This document shows, in pieces, positions 42,799 to 51,284 of a stretch of 64,000 nucleotides of DNA (its first letter is position 1; the number at the start of each line of letters is the position of its first letter). The position numbers and the translations under genes are program-made. The notes under the pieces are model-generated. The model searched no databases and was not told the DNA's origin. It was given only the letters and a program-made list of their open reading frames with translations. The stretch comes from Nonomuraea gerenzanensis (GTDB taxonomy: Bacteria; Actinomycetota; Actinomycetes; Streptosporangiales; Streptosporangiaceae), in assembly GCF_020215645.1 (NCBI RefSeq), contig NZ_CP084058.1:9176001-9240000 (forward strand), given 5' to 3'.

Positions 42799-42816
42799 TT
42801 AGGAAACTTTCTTTAA
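42799..42816. promoter_or_regulatory. Imperfect palindrome upstream of the chitinase gene
   Basis: TTAGGAAACTTTCTTTAA forms an imperfect inverted repeat (TTAGGAAA / TTTCTTTAA) 15 bp before the chitinase GTG, in an AT-rich patch. A second small inverted repeat, CTTTC-N6-GAAAG, overlaps it. Similar boxes precede secreted hydrolase genes in related actinomycetes, as far as I recall. It is not a DasR site. Confidence 0.45.
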
Positions 42817-42831
42817 TGAAAGGTCTCCGAC

Positions 42832-45393
42832 GTGCGCCGATTAGCCACCCCCCTGATCGCCGTCCTCCTGCTCACCACCCTGTACGCCCTCCCGGCCCAG
42901 GCCGCGAGCCGCCTGATCGCCACGTTCTCCCTGTCCGGCACCACCGGCACCTTCGTGGTGAGCAACCCGGGCACGACCGCCGTGACCGGCTGGTCGATCG
43001 TCTTCGAGCTACCTCCCGGAGTCACCGCCTCCACCCCCCAGAACGCCACCATCAGGCAGAACGGCACCAAGGTCACCCTGACGCCCGCGTTCTACATCAA
43101 CACCGTGCAACCGGGCAGGACCACGGAGCCGTACAGCCCCAAGCTCGCTCTCAGCTTCCCCGTCCAGCCGGTCAGCTGCCTGATCGACGGCGCGAACTGC
43201 GACGGCAGCGGCGGCGACCCGCCCGCCAAGCCGCCGGTCAGCGCCACCTACGACGTGAACGGCACCGCCGCCAAGTTCGTGGTGGCCAACAACGGCACGG
43301 CCGCGCTCAACGGCTGGACGATCGTGTTCGACCTGCCCGCCGGGGTCACCGCGAGCAACGCCCAGCACGCCTCGCTCAGCCAGAGCGGCCGTACGGTGAC
43401 GCTCACCCCCGCGCACTACAACACGACCGTGAACGCGGGCGCGACCACCGAGCCCTACAGCCCGTCCTTCACCGTCAGCGCGGCGGGCGCCGAGCCGGTG
43501 AGCTGCCGGATCAACGACCTGAACTGCGACGGCAGCCCCGACGCGCCGCCGGGCGCGCCCGGCAACCTGCGCTCCCCCGCCAGGACCACGAGGACCGTCA
43601 CGCTGGCCTGGGACGCCGCCGCCCCCGGCAGCCTGCCGATCACCGGATACGAGATCTACAACGGCTCCTCGGTCGCCGCCTCCGTCACCGGCACCACGGC
43701 GATCGTGTCCGGGTTGTCGCCCTCGACCGCGTACACGTTCACGGTCAGGGCCAAGGATCGCAAGGGCACGCTGTCACCGGCGTCCGCACCCCTGGCGGTC
43801 ACCACCCGGAACCCGGCCGACGACACGCAGCCGCCGACGGCGCCGGGTGAGCTGCGCAGCACCGCGCGGACGTCGTCCAGCGTCACGCTGACCTGGGCGG
43901 CCTCCTCCGACAACTCCGGCATCGCGAGCTACGACGTCTCCATCGGCTCCTCGGTGGCGGCGACCGTCTCCGGCACCACGGCAGTCGTCTCCGGGCTGTC
44001 GCCCTCGACCGAGTACGCGTTCACCGTGCGGGCCCGCGACCTGTACGACAACCTCTCCCCGGCGAGCACACCGGTGCGGGTGACCACGGCGGACATCGTC
44101 GAGACCGGCTACGCCCGCGTCGGATATTTCGTGCAATGGGGCATCTACGGCCGCCAGTACTTCGTCCGCAACCTCGACACCACCGGCGCCGCCGCCAAGC
44201 TGACCCACATCAACTACGCCTTCGCCAACATCGACCCGCAGAACCTCACCTGTCTGCAGGGCGTCACGAAGGGAACCACCACCGACCCGCAGGATCCGAA
44301 CCAGGGCGACGGCGCCGGTGACGCGGAGGCCGACTACGGCCGGCCGTTCAGCGCCGCGCAGTCGGTGGACGGCGTGGCGGACACCGGCTGGGAGAAGCTG
44401 CGCGGCAACTTCAACCAGCTCAGGAAGCTCAAGCTCAAGCACCCGCACCTGAAGGTGCTGATCTCACTGGGCGGCTGGACGTACTCGAAGTACTTCTCCG
44501 ACGTGGCGGCCACGGACGCGGCGCGCAAGAAGTTCGTGGCGTCCTGCATCGACATCTACATCAAGGGCGACCTGCCCGCCTACAACGGCGCTGGCGGCCC
44601 CGGCACGGCGGCGGGCATCTTCGACGGCATCGACCTGGACTGGGAGTGGCCGGGCGCCGAAGGGCATCCGGGCAACCACGTCAGCCCGGCCGACAAGGCG
44701 AACAACACGCTGCTGATCGCCGAGTTCCGCCGCCAGCTCGACGCGCTGACGGCCACGACGGGCAAGCGGTACCAGCTCACGGCGTTCACCCCGGCCGACC
44801 CGGCCAAGATCGCCGCCGGCTGGGACCTCCCTGAAGTCACGAAATCTCTGGACATCTTCAATGTCCAGGGGTACGACTTCCACGGCGCGGGCAGCGACAA
44901 CTCCTGGGAGCCGAACCGCACCGGCCACCAGGGCAACCTGTACCTCGACGCCGACAGCCCGTACGACCCGGACTTCAGCGTCGAACGCGCCGTGGACGTC
45001 TACCTCCAGGCGGGCGTCCACCCCCGCAAGATCACGATCGGCCTGGCGTACTACGGCCGCGGCTGGCAACGGGTGGCCGACGGCGGCCGATACGGCGAAT
45101 GGCAGCAGGCCGGCGGTGCCGCACCCGGTCAGTTCCAGGAGGAGGCGGGCACGCGCGGCTACACGAACCTGCTGGCCATGGTGCCGGGCTGCACGGTCAG
45201 GCATGACGAGCAGGCGGTGGCCACGTACTGCTTCACCGGGGACGGTGGGCAGTGGTGGACGTTCGACGACGCCTGGTCGATCGGGAAGAAGACGGCCTGG
45301 TTGCGGAGCAAGGGGTTGCTCGGGGCGATGATCTGGGAGATGTCCGGCGACTCCGGCACCCTGACCACCGCACTGGACGCGGGCCTGCGCTGA
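42832..45393 (+). CDS. Secreted GH18 chitinase with two CBM2 and two FN3 domains
   Basis: Exoenzyme of 853 aa. Signal peptide at 1-24 (LIAVLLLTTLYALPAQA). Two CBM2-type modules follow (about 25-120 and 135-228), each with a tail Cys pair (SCLIDGANCDG, SCRINDLNCDG). Two FN3 modules lie at about 240-326 and 334-420, nearly repeated (VSGLSPSTAYTFTVRA, VSGLSPSTEYAFTVRA). The GH18 domain (425-853) has the catalytic FDGIDLDWEWPG near 595-606, SLGGWTYSKYF and MIWEMSGD. It cleaves chitin with retention of configuration. The GTG at 42832 has AAAGG upstream. Confidence 0.95.
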   Translation: MRRLATPLIAVLLLTTLYALPAQAASRLIATFSLSGTTGTFVVSNPGTTAVTGWSIVFELPPGVTASTPQNATIRQNGTKVTLTPAFYINTVQPGRTTEPYSPKLALSFPVQPVSCLIDGANCDGSGGDPPAKPPVSATYDVNGTAAKFVVANNGTAALNGWTIVFDLPAGVTASNAQHASLSQSGRTVTLTPAHYNTTVNAGATTEPYSPSFTVSAAGAEPVSCRINDLNCDGSPDAPPGAPGNLRSPARTTRTVTLAWDAAAPGSLPITGYEIYNGSSVAASVTGTTAIVSGLSPSTAYTFTVRAKDRKGTLSPASAPLAVTTRNPADDTQPPTAPGELRSTARTSSSVTLTWAASSDNSGIASYDVSIGSSVAATVSGTTAVVSGLSPSTEYAFTVRARDLYDNLSPASTPVRVTTADIVETGYARVGYFVQWGIYGRQYFVRNLDTTGAAAKLTHINYAFANIDPQNLTCLQGVTKGTTTDPQDPNQGDGAGDAEADYGRPFSAAQSVDGVADTGWEKLRGNFNQLRKLKLKHPHLKVLISLGGWTYSKYFSDVAATDAARKKFVASCIDIYIKGDLPAYNGAGGPGTAAGIFDGIDLDWEWPGAEGHPGNHVSPADKANNTLLIAEFRRQLDALTATTGKRYQLTAFTPADPAKIAAGWDLPEVTKSLDIFNVQGYDFHGAGSDNSWEPNRTGHQGNLYLDADSPYDPDFSVERAVDVYLQAGVHPRKITIGLAYYGRGWQRVADGGRYGEWQQAGGAAPGQFQEEAGTRGYTNLLAMVPGCTVRHDEQAVATYCFTGDGGQWWTFDDAWSIGKKTAWLRSKGLLGAMIWEMSGDSGTLTTALDAGLR

Positions 45394-45396
45394 CAC

Positions 45397-45422
45397 CCGA
45401 CCCCGACCCCGACCCCGACCCC
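45397..45422. repeat. Hexamer microsatellite after the chitinase gene
   Basis: The unit CCCCGA is repeated about four times just after the chitinase stop. The rest of the 279-bp gap to the GDPD gene is GC-rich with no gene seen; a promoter for the GDPD gene should lie near 45590-45650. Confidence 0.7.
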
Positions 45423-45672
45423 GGGGCGGGGGCGTGCGCGGAGCGCCCCCGCCCCGGCCACCGGCGTGATGGCCCGAGCGCGATGGTTGGAGCGGGGTGG
45501 CCGGACCGGGGAGGCGGGAGAGTCCGCGCCTCGGCCGCCACGCCGGTCGGCCCCCCAGGTTTCCGTGTCGAATGCTCATCCGCGCGGCCCCATCGCGTTA
45601 CTCTGCTCTCAACTGCAAGTCACGAGCCCTTGTCACCGTCGAGTCGTCAGCTCTCCCGAGCCGAGGAGACCC

Positions 45673-46494
45673 ATGTTCCGGCGACTCGCCGTCCTCATCG
45701 CGACCTCCCTCTCCCTCCTCCCCCTCGCCACCCCCGCCGAAGCCGCGACCGTGCTCAACGTCGCGCACCGCGGCGCCTCCGCCTACGCCCCCGAGAACAC
45801 GATCGCCGCCTTCGAGCTGGCCGCCTCACAGGGCGCCGACGTGTTCGAGCTCGACGTCCAGGAGACCAAGGACCACGAGCTGGTCCTCATGCACGACACG
45901 ACGCTGTCCCGCACCACGGACGCCGAGCGGGTCTTCCCCGACCTGGCCCCGTGGAACGTCGGCGACCTCACGCTCGACCAGATCCGCGAGCTGGACGCCG
46001 GCTCGTGGCTGTCGGACAAGTACGACGGCGAGCGCGTGCCCACCCTCGGCGAGGCGCTGCGCGAGATGGGCGGCTCGGGCCTGGGCCTGCTGCTGGAGGT
46101 CAAGGCGCCGGAGTTGTACGCCGGGATCGAGGAGCGCCTGGCCGCCGAGCTGCGCCGCCATTCCTCCTGGCTGGCACCGGGCAGGCTGGTGGTGCAGTCG
46201 TTCGACTGGGAGTCGATGCGCAGGTTCGACCGGTTGCTGCCCGAAGTGCCGATCGGGCTGCTCGGCACGCCCTCGGCCGGGGAGCTGCCGGGGCTGGCCA
46301 AGTTCGCCGACCAGATCAACCCGCCGTACACCACGCTCACGGCCTCGTACGTGCGCCGCGTGCACTCCCTCGGGATGAAGCTGCTCACCTGGACCGTCGA
46401 CAGCTCGGCCACCATGCGCCGCATGATCGCCTACAGGGTGGACGGCATCATCACCAACCGGCCCGACGTGCTGAGCGACGTCCTCAGCTCCTGA
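45673..46494 (+). CDS. Secreted glycerophosphodiester phosphodiesterase
   Basis: GDPD of 273 aa with a Sec signal (residues 1-24, LIATSLSLLPLATPAEA). The catalytic signature is NVAHRGASAYAPENTIAAFE (His and Glu/Asn pair), FELDVQETKDHELVLMHD with metal and second His, and the late LTWTVDSSATMRRMIAYRVDGIITNRP in two parts. It hydrolyses glycerophosphodiesters or wall teichoic acid to glycerol-3-phosphate, giving phosphate and carbon. The ATG at 45673 follows GAGGAGACCC. Confidence 0.95.
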   Translation: MFRRLAVLIATSLSLLPLATPAEAATVLNVAHRGASAYAPENTIAAFELAASQGADVFELDVQETKDHELVLMHDTTLSRTTDAERVFPDLAPWNVGDLTLDQIRELDAGSWLSDKYDGERVPTLGEALREMGGSGLGLLLEVKAPELYAGIEERLAAELRRHSSWLAPGRLVVQSFDWESMRRFDRLLPEVPIGLLGTPSAGELPGLAKFADQINPPYTTLTASYVRRVHSLGMKLLTWTVDSSATMRRMIAYRVDGIITNRPDVLSDVLSS

Positions 46495-46509
46495 CCTGCC
46501 CGCGACCGC

Positions 46510-47043
46510 CTACCGACCACCAGAGGGCGCCGCCGGGACCGGGGCCACCGTGGCCCGGTCCCACGCCGCCCGCAACGCCAGCCAGAAGATCAGCGCATAC
46601 CCGGCGAACAGCCCCAGCATCGCCGCCATCAACGCCATCTCCGGCAGCCCTGTAGCGTCCATCAGATAGTCGATCACCGCGACGTAGTCCCGCTCCGCCC
46701 AGTGCCACACCGCGTACACGATGAGCTGCAGCAACGGGCTCACCACGAACGCGGTCCCGGCCAGCGTCGCCAGCACCCGGGCGGAGCCGCGCCGCGCCGC
46801 CAGCAGCCCGATCGCGGCCCAGGCGACCACCTGCGTGACGAGCACCCCGGACACGGCGACCAGTACGTTGCCCCACGGGTCCGGAGCGTTCCTGTTGTAG
46901 TCGATGCAGCAGTCCAGTCCGACGATCATGTCCTGGTTGCCGATCAGCCACGCCACGGCCACCATGGCCAGCCTGTGCACCCCGTACAGCACCGCGCCGA
47001 ACACCACGGCGAGCACCGCGATTCGCCTCATAACCGGCAGCAT
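46510..47043 (-). CDS. Four-helix membrane protein, unknown function
   Basis: Protein of 177 aa with about four hydrophobic helices (IAVLAVVFGAVLYGVHRLAM, VLVAVSGVLVTQVVAWAAIG, VLATLAGTAFVVSPLLQLIV, MALMAAMLGLFAGYALIFWL). An extracytoplasmic loop has CCIDYNRNAPDPWG with paired Cys. No family recognised; metallopeptidase-like M50 features are not clear. The Met at 47031 (MRRIAV) is an alternative start. It converges with the GDPD gene. Confidence 0.7.
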   Translation of the reverse strand: MLPVMRRIAVLAVVFGAVLYGVHRLAMVAVAWLIGNQDMIVGLDCCIDYNRNAPDPWGNVLVAVSGVLVTQVVAWAAIGLLAARRGSARVLATLAGTAFVVSPLLQLIVYAVWHWAERDYVAVIDYLMDATGLPEMALMAAMLGLFAGYALIFWLALRAAWDRATVAPVPAAPSGGR

Positions 47044-47122
47044 GACGATCGCAGCGCGCCCGATCCATCCCGCTGTCCGCTACTGGACATCCCGCTCCGG
47101 ACGCCGGCCGCCCCGAACCTGC

Positions 47123-47158
47123 CGAGGGGGATCCGGAACTCAGTCCGGCCCCCCCTCG
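47123..47158 (-). terminator. Strong hairpin downstream of nrdJ
   Basis: CGAGGGGG pairs with CCCCCTCG and CCGGA with TCCGG, separated by a 2x2 internal loop and closed by ACTCAG. The 13-bp stem lies about 60 bp past the nrdJ stop and ends the nrdR-nrdJ transcript. Confidence 0.65.
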
Positions 47159-47216
47159 ACACCCCGCTCTCAGCGGATCAAGCCGCGACCGCCCGCTGAC
47201 AGGCCACTACGCGGGT

Positions 47217-50033
47217 TCAGCTGCAGCCGCTGGTCGAGCCGCAGCCCTCGCACACGTAGCAGCTACCGGCCGGACGCATCTTCGTACCGCACGTCATGCA
47301 CAGCGGCGCGTCGGCGGTGAAGCGCTGGTGGCTCTCCAGCGTCAGCTCCTGAGTGGCCGGCCGGTCGTCCTCCTTCGGCTGGGCGGCCTCGATCGGCGCC
47401 GACTGGGCCAGCGCCTCCCGGTCCACCGTCTCCTGCAGGGCCGCCGGGTCCTCGCCGCGCTGCTGCGCCGCCCGCTCGGCCGCCGAGAAGATGCCCAGCG
47501 CCGCCCGCTCGTCGTAGGGCAGGTGGTCCAGGGCCAGGCGGCGGAAGATGTAGTCCATCACCGAGGTGGCCATGCGGATGTCGGGGTCGTCCGTCATGCC
47601 CGCCGGCTCGAAGCGCATGTTGACGAACTTGCTCATGTACGTCTCCAGCGGCACGCCGTACTGGAGCCCGATGGAGATCGCCACCGAGAACGCGTCCATG
47701 ACGCCCGCCAGCGTCGAGCCCTGCTTGGACATCTTGAGGAAGACCTCGCCGAGCCCGTCGTCGGGGTAGGACGAGGCGGTCATGTAGCCCTTGGCGCCGC
47801 CCACCGTGAAGCGGGTGGTCATGCTCGGCCGCTGGTTCGGCATGCGCCGCCGGGTCGGCCGGTTGACCTCGATGACCTTGACCTCGGGCTCCTTCGGCTG
47901 CTCCTGCTGCTTCTTGGAGCCGTCGCCGGCCGACAGCGGCTGGCCGACCTTGCAGTTGTCGCGGTAGACGGCCAGCGCCTTGAGGCCGAGCTTCCAGCCC
48001 TCCAGGTAGACCTGCTCGATGTCGTCGATCGTGGCCGACTCGGGCAGGTTGACCGTCTTGGAGATCGCGCCGGACAGGAACGGCTGCGTGGCCGCCATCA
48101 TCCGGACGTGGCCCATGGGCGCGATCGCCCGCTCGCCCATCGCGCAGTCGAACACCTCGTAGTGCTCGGGGCGCAGGCCAGGCGCGTCGACGACGTGGCT
48201 GTGCTCGCCGATGTACTCGACGATGGCCTCGATCTGCTCCTGCTGGTAGCCGAGCTGCTTGAGCGCCCGCGGGATCGTCTGGTTGACGATCTGCATCGAG
48301 CCGCCGCCGACGAGCTTCTTGAACTTGACCAGCGCCAGGTCCGGCTCGATGCCGGTCGTGTCGCAGTCCATCATCAGGCCGATCGTGCCGGTGGGCGCGA
48401 GGAGGCTGGCCTGGGCGTTGCGGTAGCCGTTCTTCTCGCCCAGCTTCAGGCACTCCGACCACTGGCGCGACGCCTCGGAGTGGATCTTCGCGTCCATCGA
48501 GCCGATCGTGCGCAGGTCGTCGTTGGCCGCGGCGTGCTTGCGCATGACGCGCTTGTGCGCCTCGGCGTTCCTGGCGTAGCCGTCGTACGCGCCGACGACC
48601 CCGGCCAGCTCGGCGCTGCGCCGGTAGGACACACCGGTCATCAGGGACGTGATCGCCCCCGCCACGGCACGGCCGCCGTCGGAGTCGTAGGCGTGGCCGG
48701 TCGCCATGAGCAGCGCGCCCAGGTTGGCGTAGCCGATGCCGAGCTGACGGTAGGCGCGCGTCGTCTCGCCGATCTTCTCCGTGGGGAAGTCGGCGAACGT
48801 GATCGAGATGTCCATCGCGGTGATGATCAGCTCGGTCAGCTTGACGAAGTCGGCCACGTTGAAGGAGTTGTCGTCCTTCAGGAACTTCAGCAGGTTGATG
48901 CTGGCCAGGTTGCAGGAGGAGTTGTCGAGGTGCACGTACTCCGAGCACGGGTTGCTGGCCGTGATCCGGCCCGTCTCCGGCGTGGTGTGCCAGTCGTTGA
49001 TCGTGTCGTCGTACTGCACGCCGGGGTCGGCGCACTCCCACGCCGCCTTGGCCATCTTGCGGAACAGGTCTCTCGCGTCGACCTTCTCGATGACCTCGCC
49101 GGTCAGGCGGGCCCGCAGGCCGAAGTCGCCGCCCTGCTCCACCGCGCGCATGAACTCGTCGGAGACGCGCACGGAGTTGTTGGCGTTCTGGTACTGGACG
49201 GAGACGATGTCCTTGCCGCCCAGGTCCATGTCGAAACCGGCGTCACGCAGCGCGCGGACCTTGTCCTCCTCGCGCGCCTTGGTCTCGATGAACTCCTCGA
49301 TGTCGGGGTGGTCGACGTCCAGCACGACCATCTTGGCCGCCCGGCGGGTCGCGCCGCCCGACTTGATCGTCCCCGCGCTGGCGTCGGCGCCGCGCATGAA
49401 GGACACCGGCCCGCTGGCCGTGCCGCCGCTCGACAGCAGCTCCTTGGACGAGCGGATCCGCGACAGGTTCACCCCCGAACCCGAACCGCCCTTGAAGATC
49501 ACACCCTCTTCCTTGTACCAATCCAGGATCGACTCCATGGTGTCGTCCACGGAGAGGATGAAACAGGCGCTCACCTGCTGCGGCGACTGCGTGCCCACGT
49601 TGAACCACACCGGCGAGTTGAACGCGAACACCTGGTGCGCCAGCGCGTGCTTCAGCTCGTGGTCGAAGATCTCGGCGTCCTCTTCGCTGGCGAAGTAGCC
49701 GTTCTCGAGACCCGTCCTGGTGTAGACGCCGACGACCCGGTCGATCAACTGCTTCAGGCTCCACTCGCGCTGCGGGGTGCCCACGGCGCCGCGGAAGTAC
49801 TTGGTCGTCACGATGTTGGCCGCGTTCACCGACCAGAACTCGGGGAACTCGACGCCCCGCTGCTCAAAGTTGATGGACCCGTCGCGCCAGTTCGTCATGA
49901 CGACGTCGCGGCGCTCCCACTGGATCTCGTCATACGGGTGCACGCCGGGCTTGGTGAAGATCCGCTTCATCTTCAGTCCCTTACGCGGACGCTTGCCCCC
50001 GCGCGTGACTGAACCGCTGGCCGTCTCCGTCAT
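47217..50033 (-). CDS. nrdJ: Adenosylcobalamin-dependent (class II) ribonucleotide reductase
   Basis: NrdJ, 938 aa, reduces ribonucleotides to deoxyribonucleotides with vitamin B12, independent of oxygen. Seen are the N-terminal [29 protein letters not shown] with [15 protein letters not shown], the active-site [37 protein letters not shown] and a C-terminal Cys-rich tail ([19 protein letters not shown]) for thioredoxin-type reduction. The ATG at 50033 overlaps the nrdR stop (ATGA) and follows AAGGGGGAG. nrdR-nrdJ is the standard actinobacterial operon. No B12 riboswitch was recognised upstream. Confidence 0.97.
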   Translation of the reverse strand: MTETASGSVTRGGKRPRKGLKMKRIFTKPGVHPYDEIQWERRDVVMTNWRDGSINFEQRGVEFPEFWSVNAANIVTTKYFRGAVGTPQREWSLKQLIDRVVGVYTRTGLENGYFASEEDAEIFDHELKHALAHQVFAFNSPVWFNVGTQSPQQVSACFILSVDDTMESILDWYKEEGVIFKGGSGSGVNLSRIRSSKELLSSGGTASGPVSFMRGADASAGTIKSGGATRRAAKMVVLDVDHPDIEEFIETKAREEDKVRALRDAGFDMDLGGKDIVSVQYQNANNSVRVSDEFMRAVEQGGDFGLRARLTGEVIEKVDARDLFRKMAKAAWECADPGVQYDDTINDWHTTPETGRITASNPCSEYVHLDNSSCNLASINLLKFLKDDNSFNVADFVKLTELIITAMDISITFADFPTEKIGETTRAYRQLGIGYANLGALLMATGHAYDSDGGRAVAGAITSLMTGVSYRRSAELAGVVGAYDGYARNAEAHKRVMRKHAAANDDLRTIGSMDAKIHSEASRQWSECLKLGEKNGYRNAQASLLAPTGTIGLMMDCDTTGIEPDLALVKFKKLVGGGSMQIVNQTIPRALKQLGYQQEQIEAIVEYIGEHSHVVDAPGLRPEHYEVFDCAMGERAIAPMGHVRMMAATQPFLSGAISKTVNLPESATIDDIEQVYLEGWKLGLKALAVYRDNCKVGQPLSAGDGSKKQQEQPKEPEVKVIEVNRPTRRRMPNQRPSMTTRFTVGGAKGYMTASSYPDDGLGEVFLKMSKQGSTLAGVMDAFSVAISIGLQYGVPLETYMSKFVNMRFEPAGMTDDPDIRMATSVMDYIFRRLALDHLPYDERAALGIFSAAERAAQQRGEDPAALQETVDREALAQSAPIEAAQPKEDDRPATQELTLESHQRFTADAPLCMTCGTKMRPAGSCYVCEGCGSTSGCS

Positions 50034-50485
50034 GACTCCCCCTTCTCCGCCTTCAACTGTTTGATCTCGGCCTCGAAGTCCGCCAGGCTCTCGAAACCGC
50101 GATACACCGATGCGAACCGCAGGTAGGCGACCTCGTCCAGCTCCCGCAGCGGGCCCAGGATGGCCAGGCCCACCTCGTTGGAGGGGATCTCGGCCGCGCC
50201 CTTCGCCCTGATGGCCTCCTCCACCCGCTGCCCGAGCTGTGCCAGCGAGTCCTCGCTGACCGGCCTGCCCTGGCACGCCCGCCGCACGCCCGCGACGACC
50301 TTGTCCCGCGAGAACGGCTCCGTCACTCCGCTGCGCTTGCTCACCATCAGCAGTACGGTCTCCTGCGTGGTGAATCTGCGCCCGCACTCGGGACAGGTGC
50401 GGCGGCGCCTGATGGCCGCGCCGTCATCCGTGGAGCGACTGTCGATGACCCTGGTGTCAGGGTGGCGACAGAACGGACAGTGCAC
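50030..50485 (-). CDS. nrdR: Transcriptional repressor of ribonucleotide reductase genes
   Basis: NrdR, 151 aa. The N-terminal zinc ribbon has [15 protein letters not shown] and [12 protein letters not shown]; an ATP-cone follows ([18 protein letters not shown], then [15 protein letters not shown]). It senses ATP/dATP and represses nrd operons. The GTG at 50485 is chosen because the family begins with MxCPxC and GGAGG lies eight bases upstream. It is translationally coupled to nrdJ. Confidence 0.96.
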   Translation of the reverse strand: MHCPFCRHPDTRVIDSRSTDDGAAIRRRRTCPECGRRFTTQETVLLMVSKRSGVTEPFSRDKVVAGVRRACQGRPVSEDSLAQLGQRVEEAIRAKGAAEIPSNEVGLAILGPLRELDEVAYLRFASVYRGFESLADFEAEIKQLKAEKGES

Positions 50486-50584
50486 GCTTCTCGCCTCCAA
50501 GAACCTGCGGCCACCACACGCGCCCTCACCCGCCATGACGGGACGCTCGCGCACACTCCACGGCTGTCCATGGAGCGGTCACGG

Positions 50585-50633
50585 AAACACAAGGTGTGGT
50601 GAACTACATCGGTGTAACTACTAGATGTTGTGG
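50585..50633 (-). promoter_or_regulatory. Candidate NrdR boxes upstream of nrdR-nrdJ
   Basis: On the minus strand CCACAACATCTAGTAG (50618-50633) and ACACCTTGTGT (50587-50597) resemble the NrdR consensus (ACAC-wATATATw-GTGT), with centres about 33 bp apart, near three helical turns. A weaker ACACCGATGTAGTTC is between them (50601-50615). Autoregulation of the nrdR-nrdJ operon through paired boxes is known in Streptomyces; assignment here is by pattern. Confidence 0.55.
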
Positions 50634-50649
50634 TCCAACCGTAGAAGCG

Positions 50650-51284
50650 CGCGACCATGAACGCAAGTTGAGCGGACCCATCCGGCCGAAGTCGCTGATC
50701 AGCCCACCATCATCATCCGCCTCCGGCGTGTCGCCCTGCGACTGCGATCTTCTTGCAGGTCGGAGCGTCACATCGGTTGCTTGCGGCCTCGATGGTGAAC
50801 AAACCTCACAAAGGTACCCGAGGAAACGCCCACCATTCCCACCCCTTCGTTCTCACCCGGGAAGGCATGCTTCCACGGACCCGTGGAGGCTTGCTTCCCC
50901 GCGCCCCGGAAGGTTGCTCCAAGGCGGGCGAGCCAGGCAGGCGAGGCGACACAGGCAGGCAACGCAGGCAGGTAGGCAACGCAAGCAGGCCAGGCGACGC
51001 AGGCAGGCAGGCGACGCGGAGCATGGAAGCGAGGCACGCGGACGACGCAGGCGAGGGCGAGGCAGGCCGGCGAGGCGGCTAGGCGAGGCAGGTGGGTGCA
51101 CGAGGTGTGGCGGGCGAGGCAGAGCGAGCCAGCGAGGCGAGGACATCGGTGCAACCCCGCAGCACAGCTCACCTCGGTGCGCCCGCCGCCGGGCCCCGAC
51201 GCCGCCACGTACGGCGTGCCGACATGGCCCAGACCGTCGGCACGGCGAGCGCACCATGACGCGGCAGGACGATCGGCACCGCGA
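50650..51284. other. Gene-free region with degenerate GGCAGGCRACGC repeats
   Basis: No credible gene is seen between the nrdR promoter and the LysM stop. From about 50925 to 51130 the sequence is made of degenerate short repeats around AGGCAGGCAACGCAGGC, with purine-rich plus strand. Several frames stay open because of base bias, but they have no ribosome sites or domain-like sequence. It might be a structured leader, a stable RNA or expanded repeat. Confidence 0.6.

Noticed and set aside
50486..50650. Cobalamin riboswitch upstream of nrdR-nrdJ
   Set aside because: Searched by eye for the B12 box and found none on the coding strand; a covariance search would be decisive.
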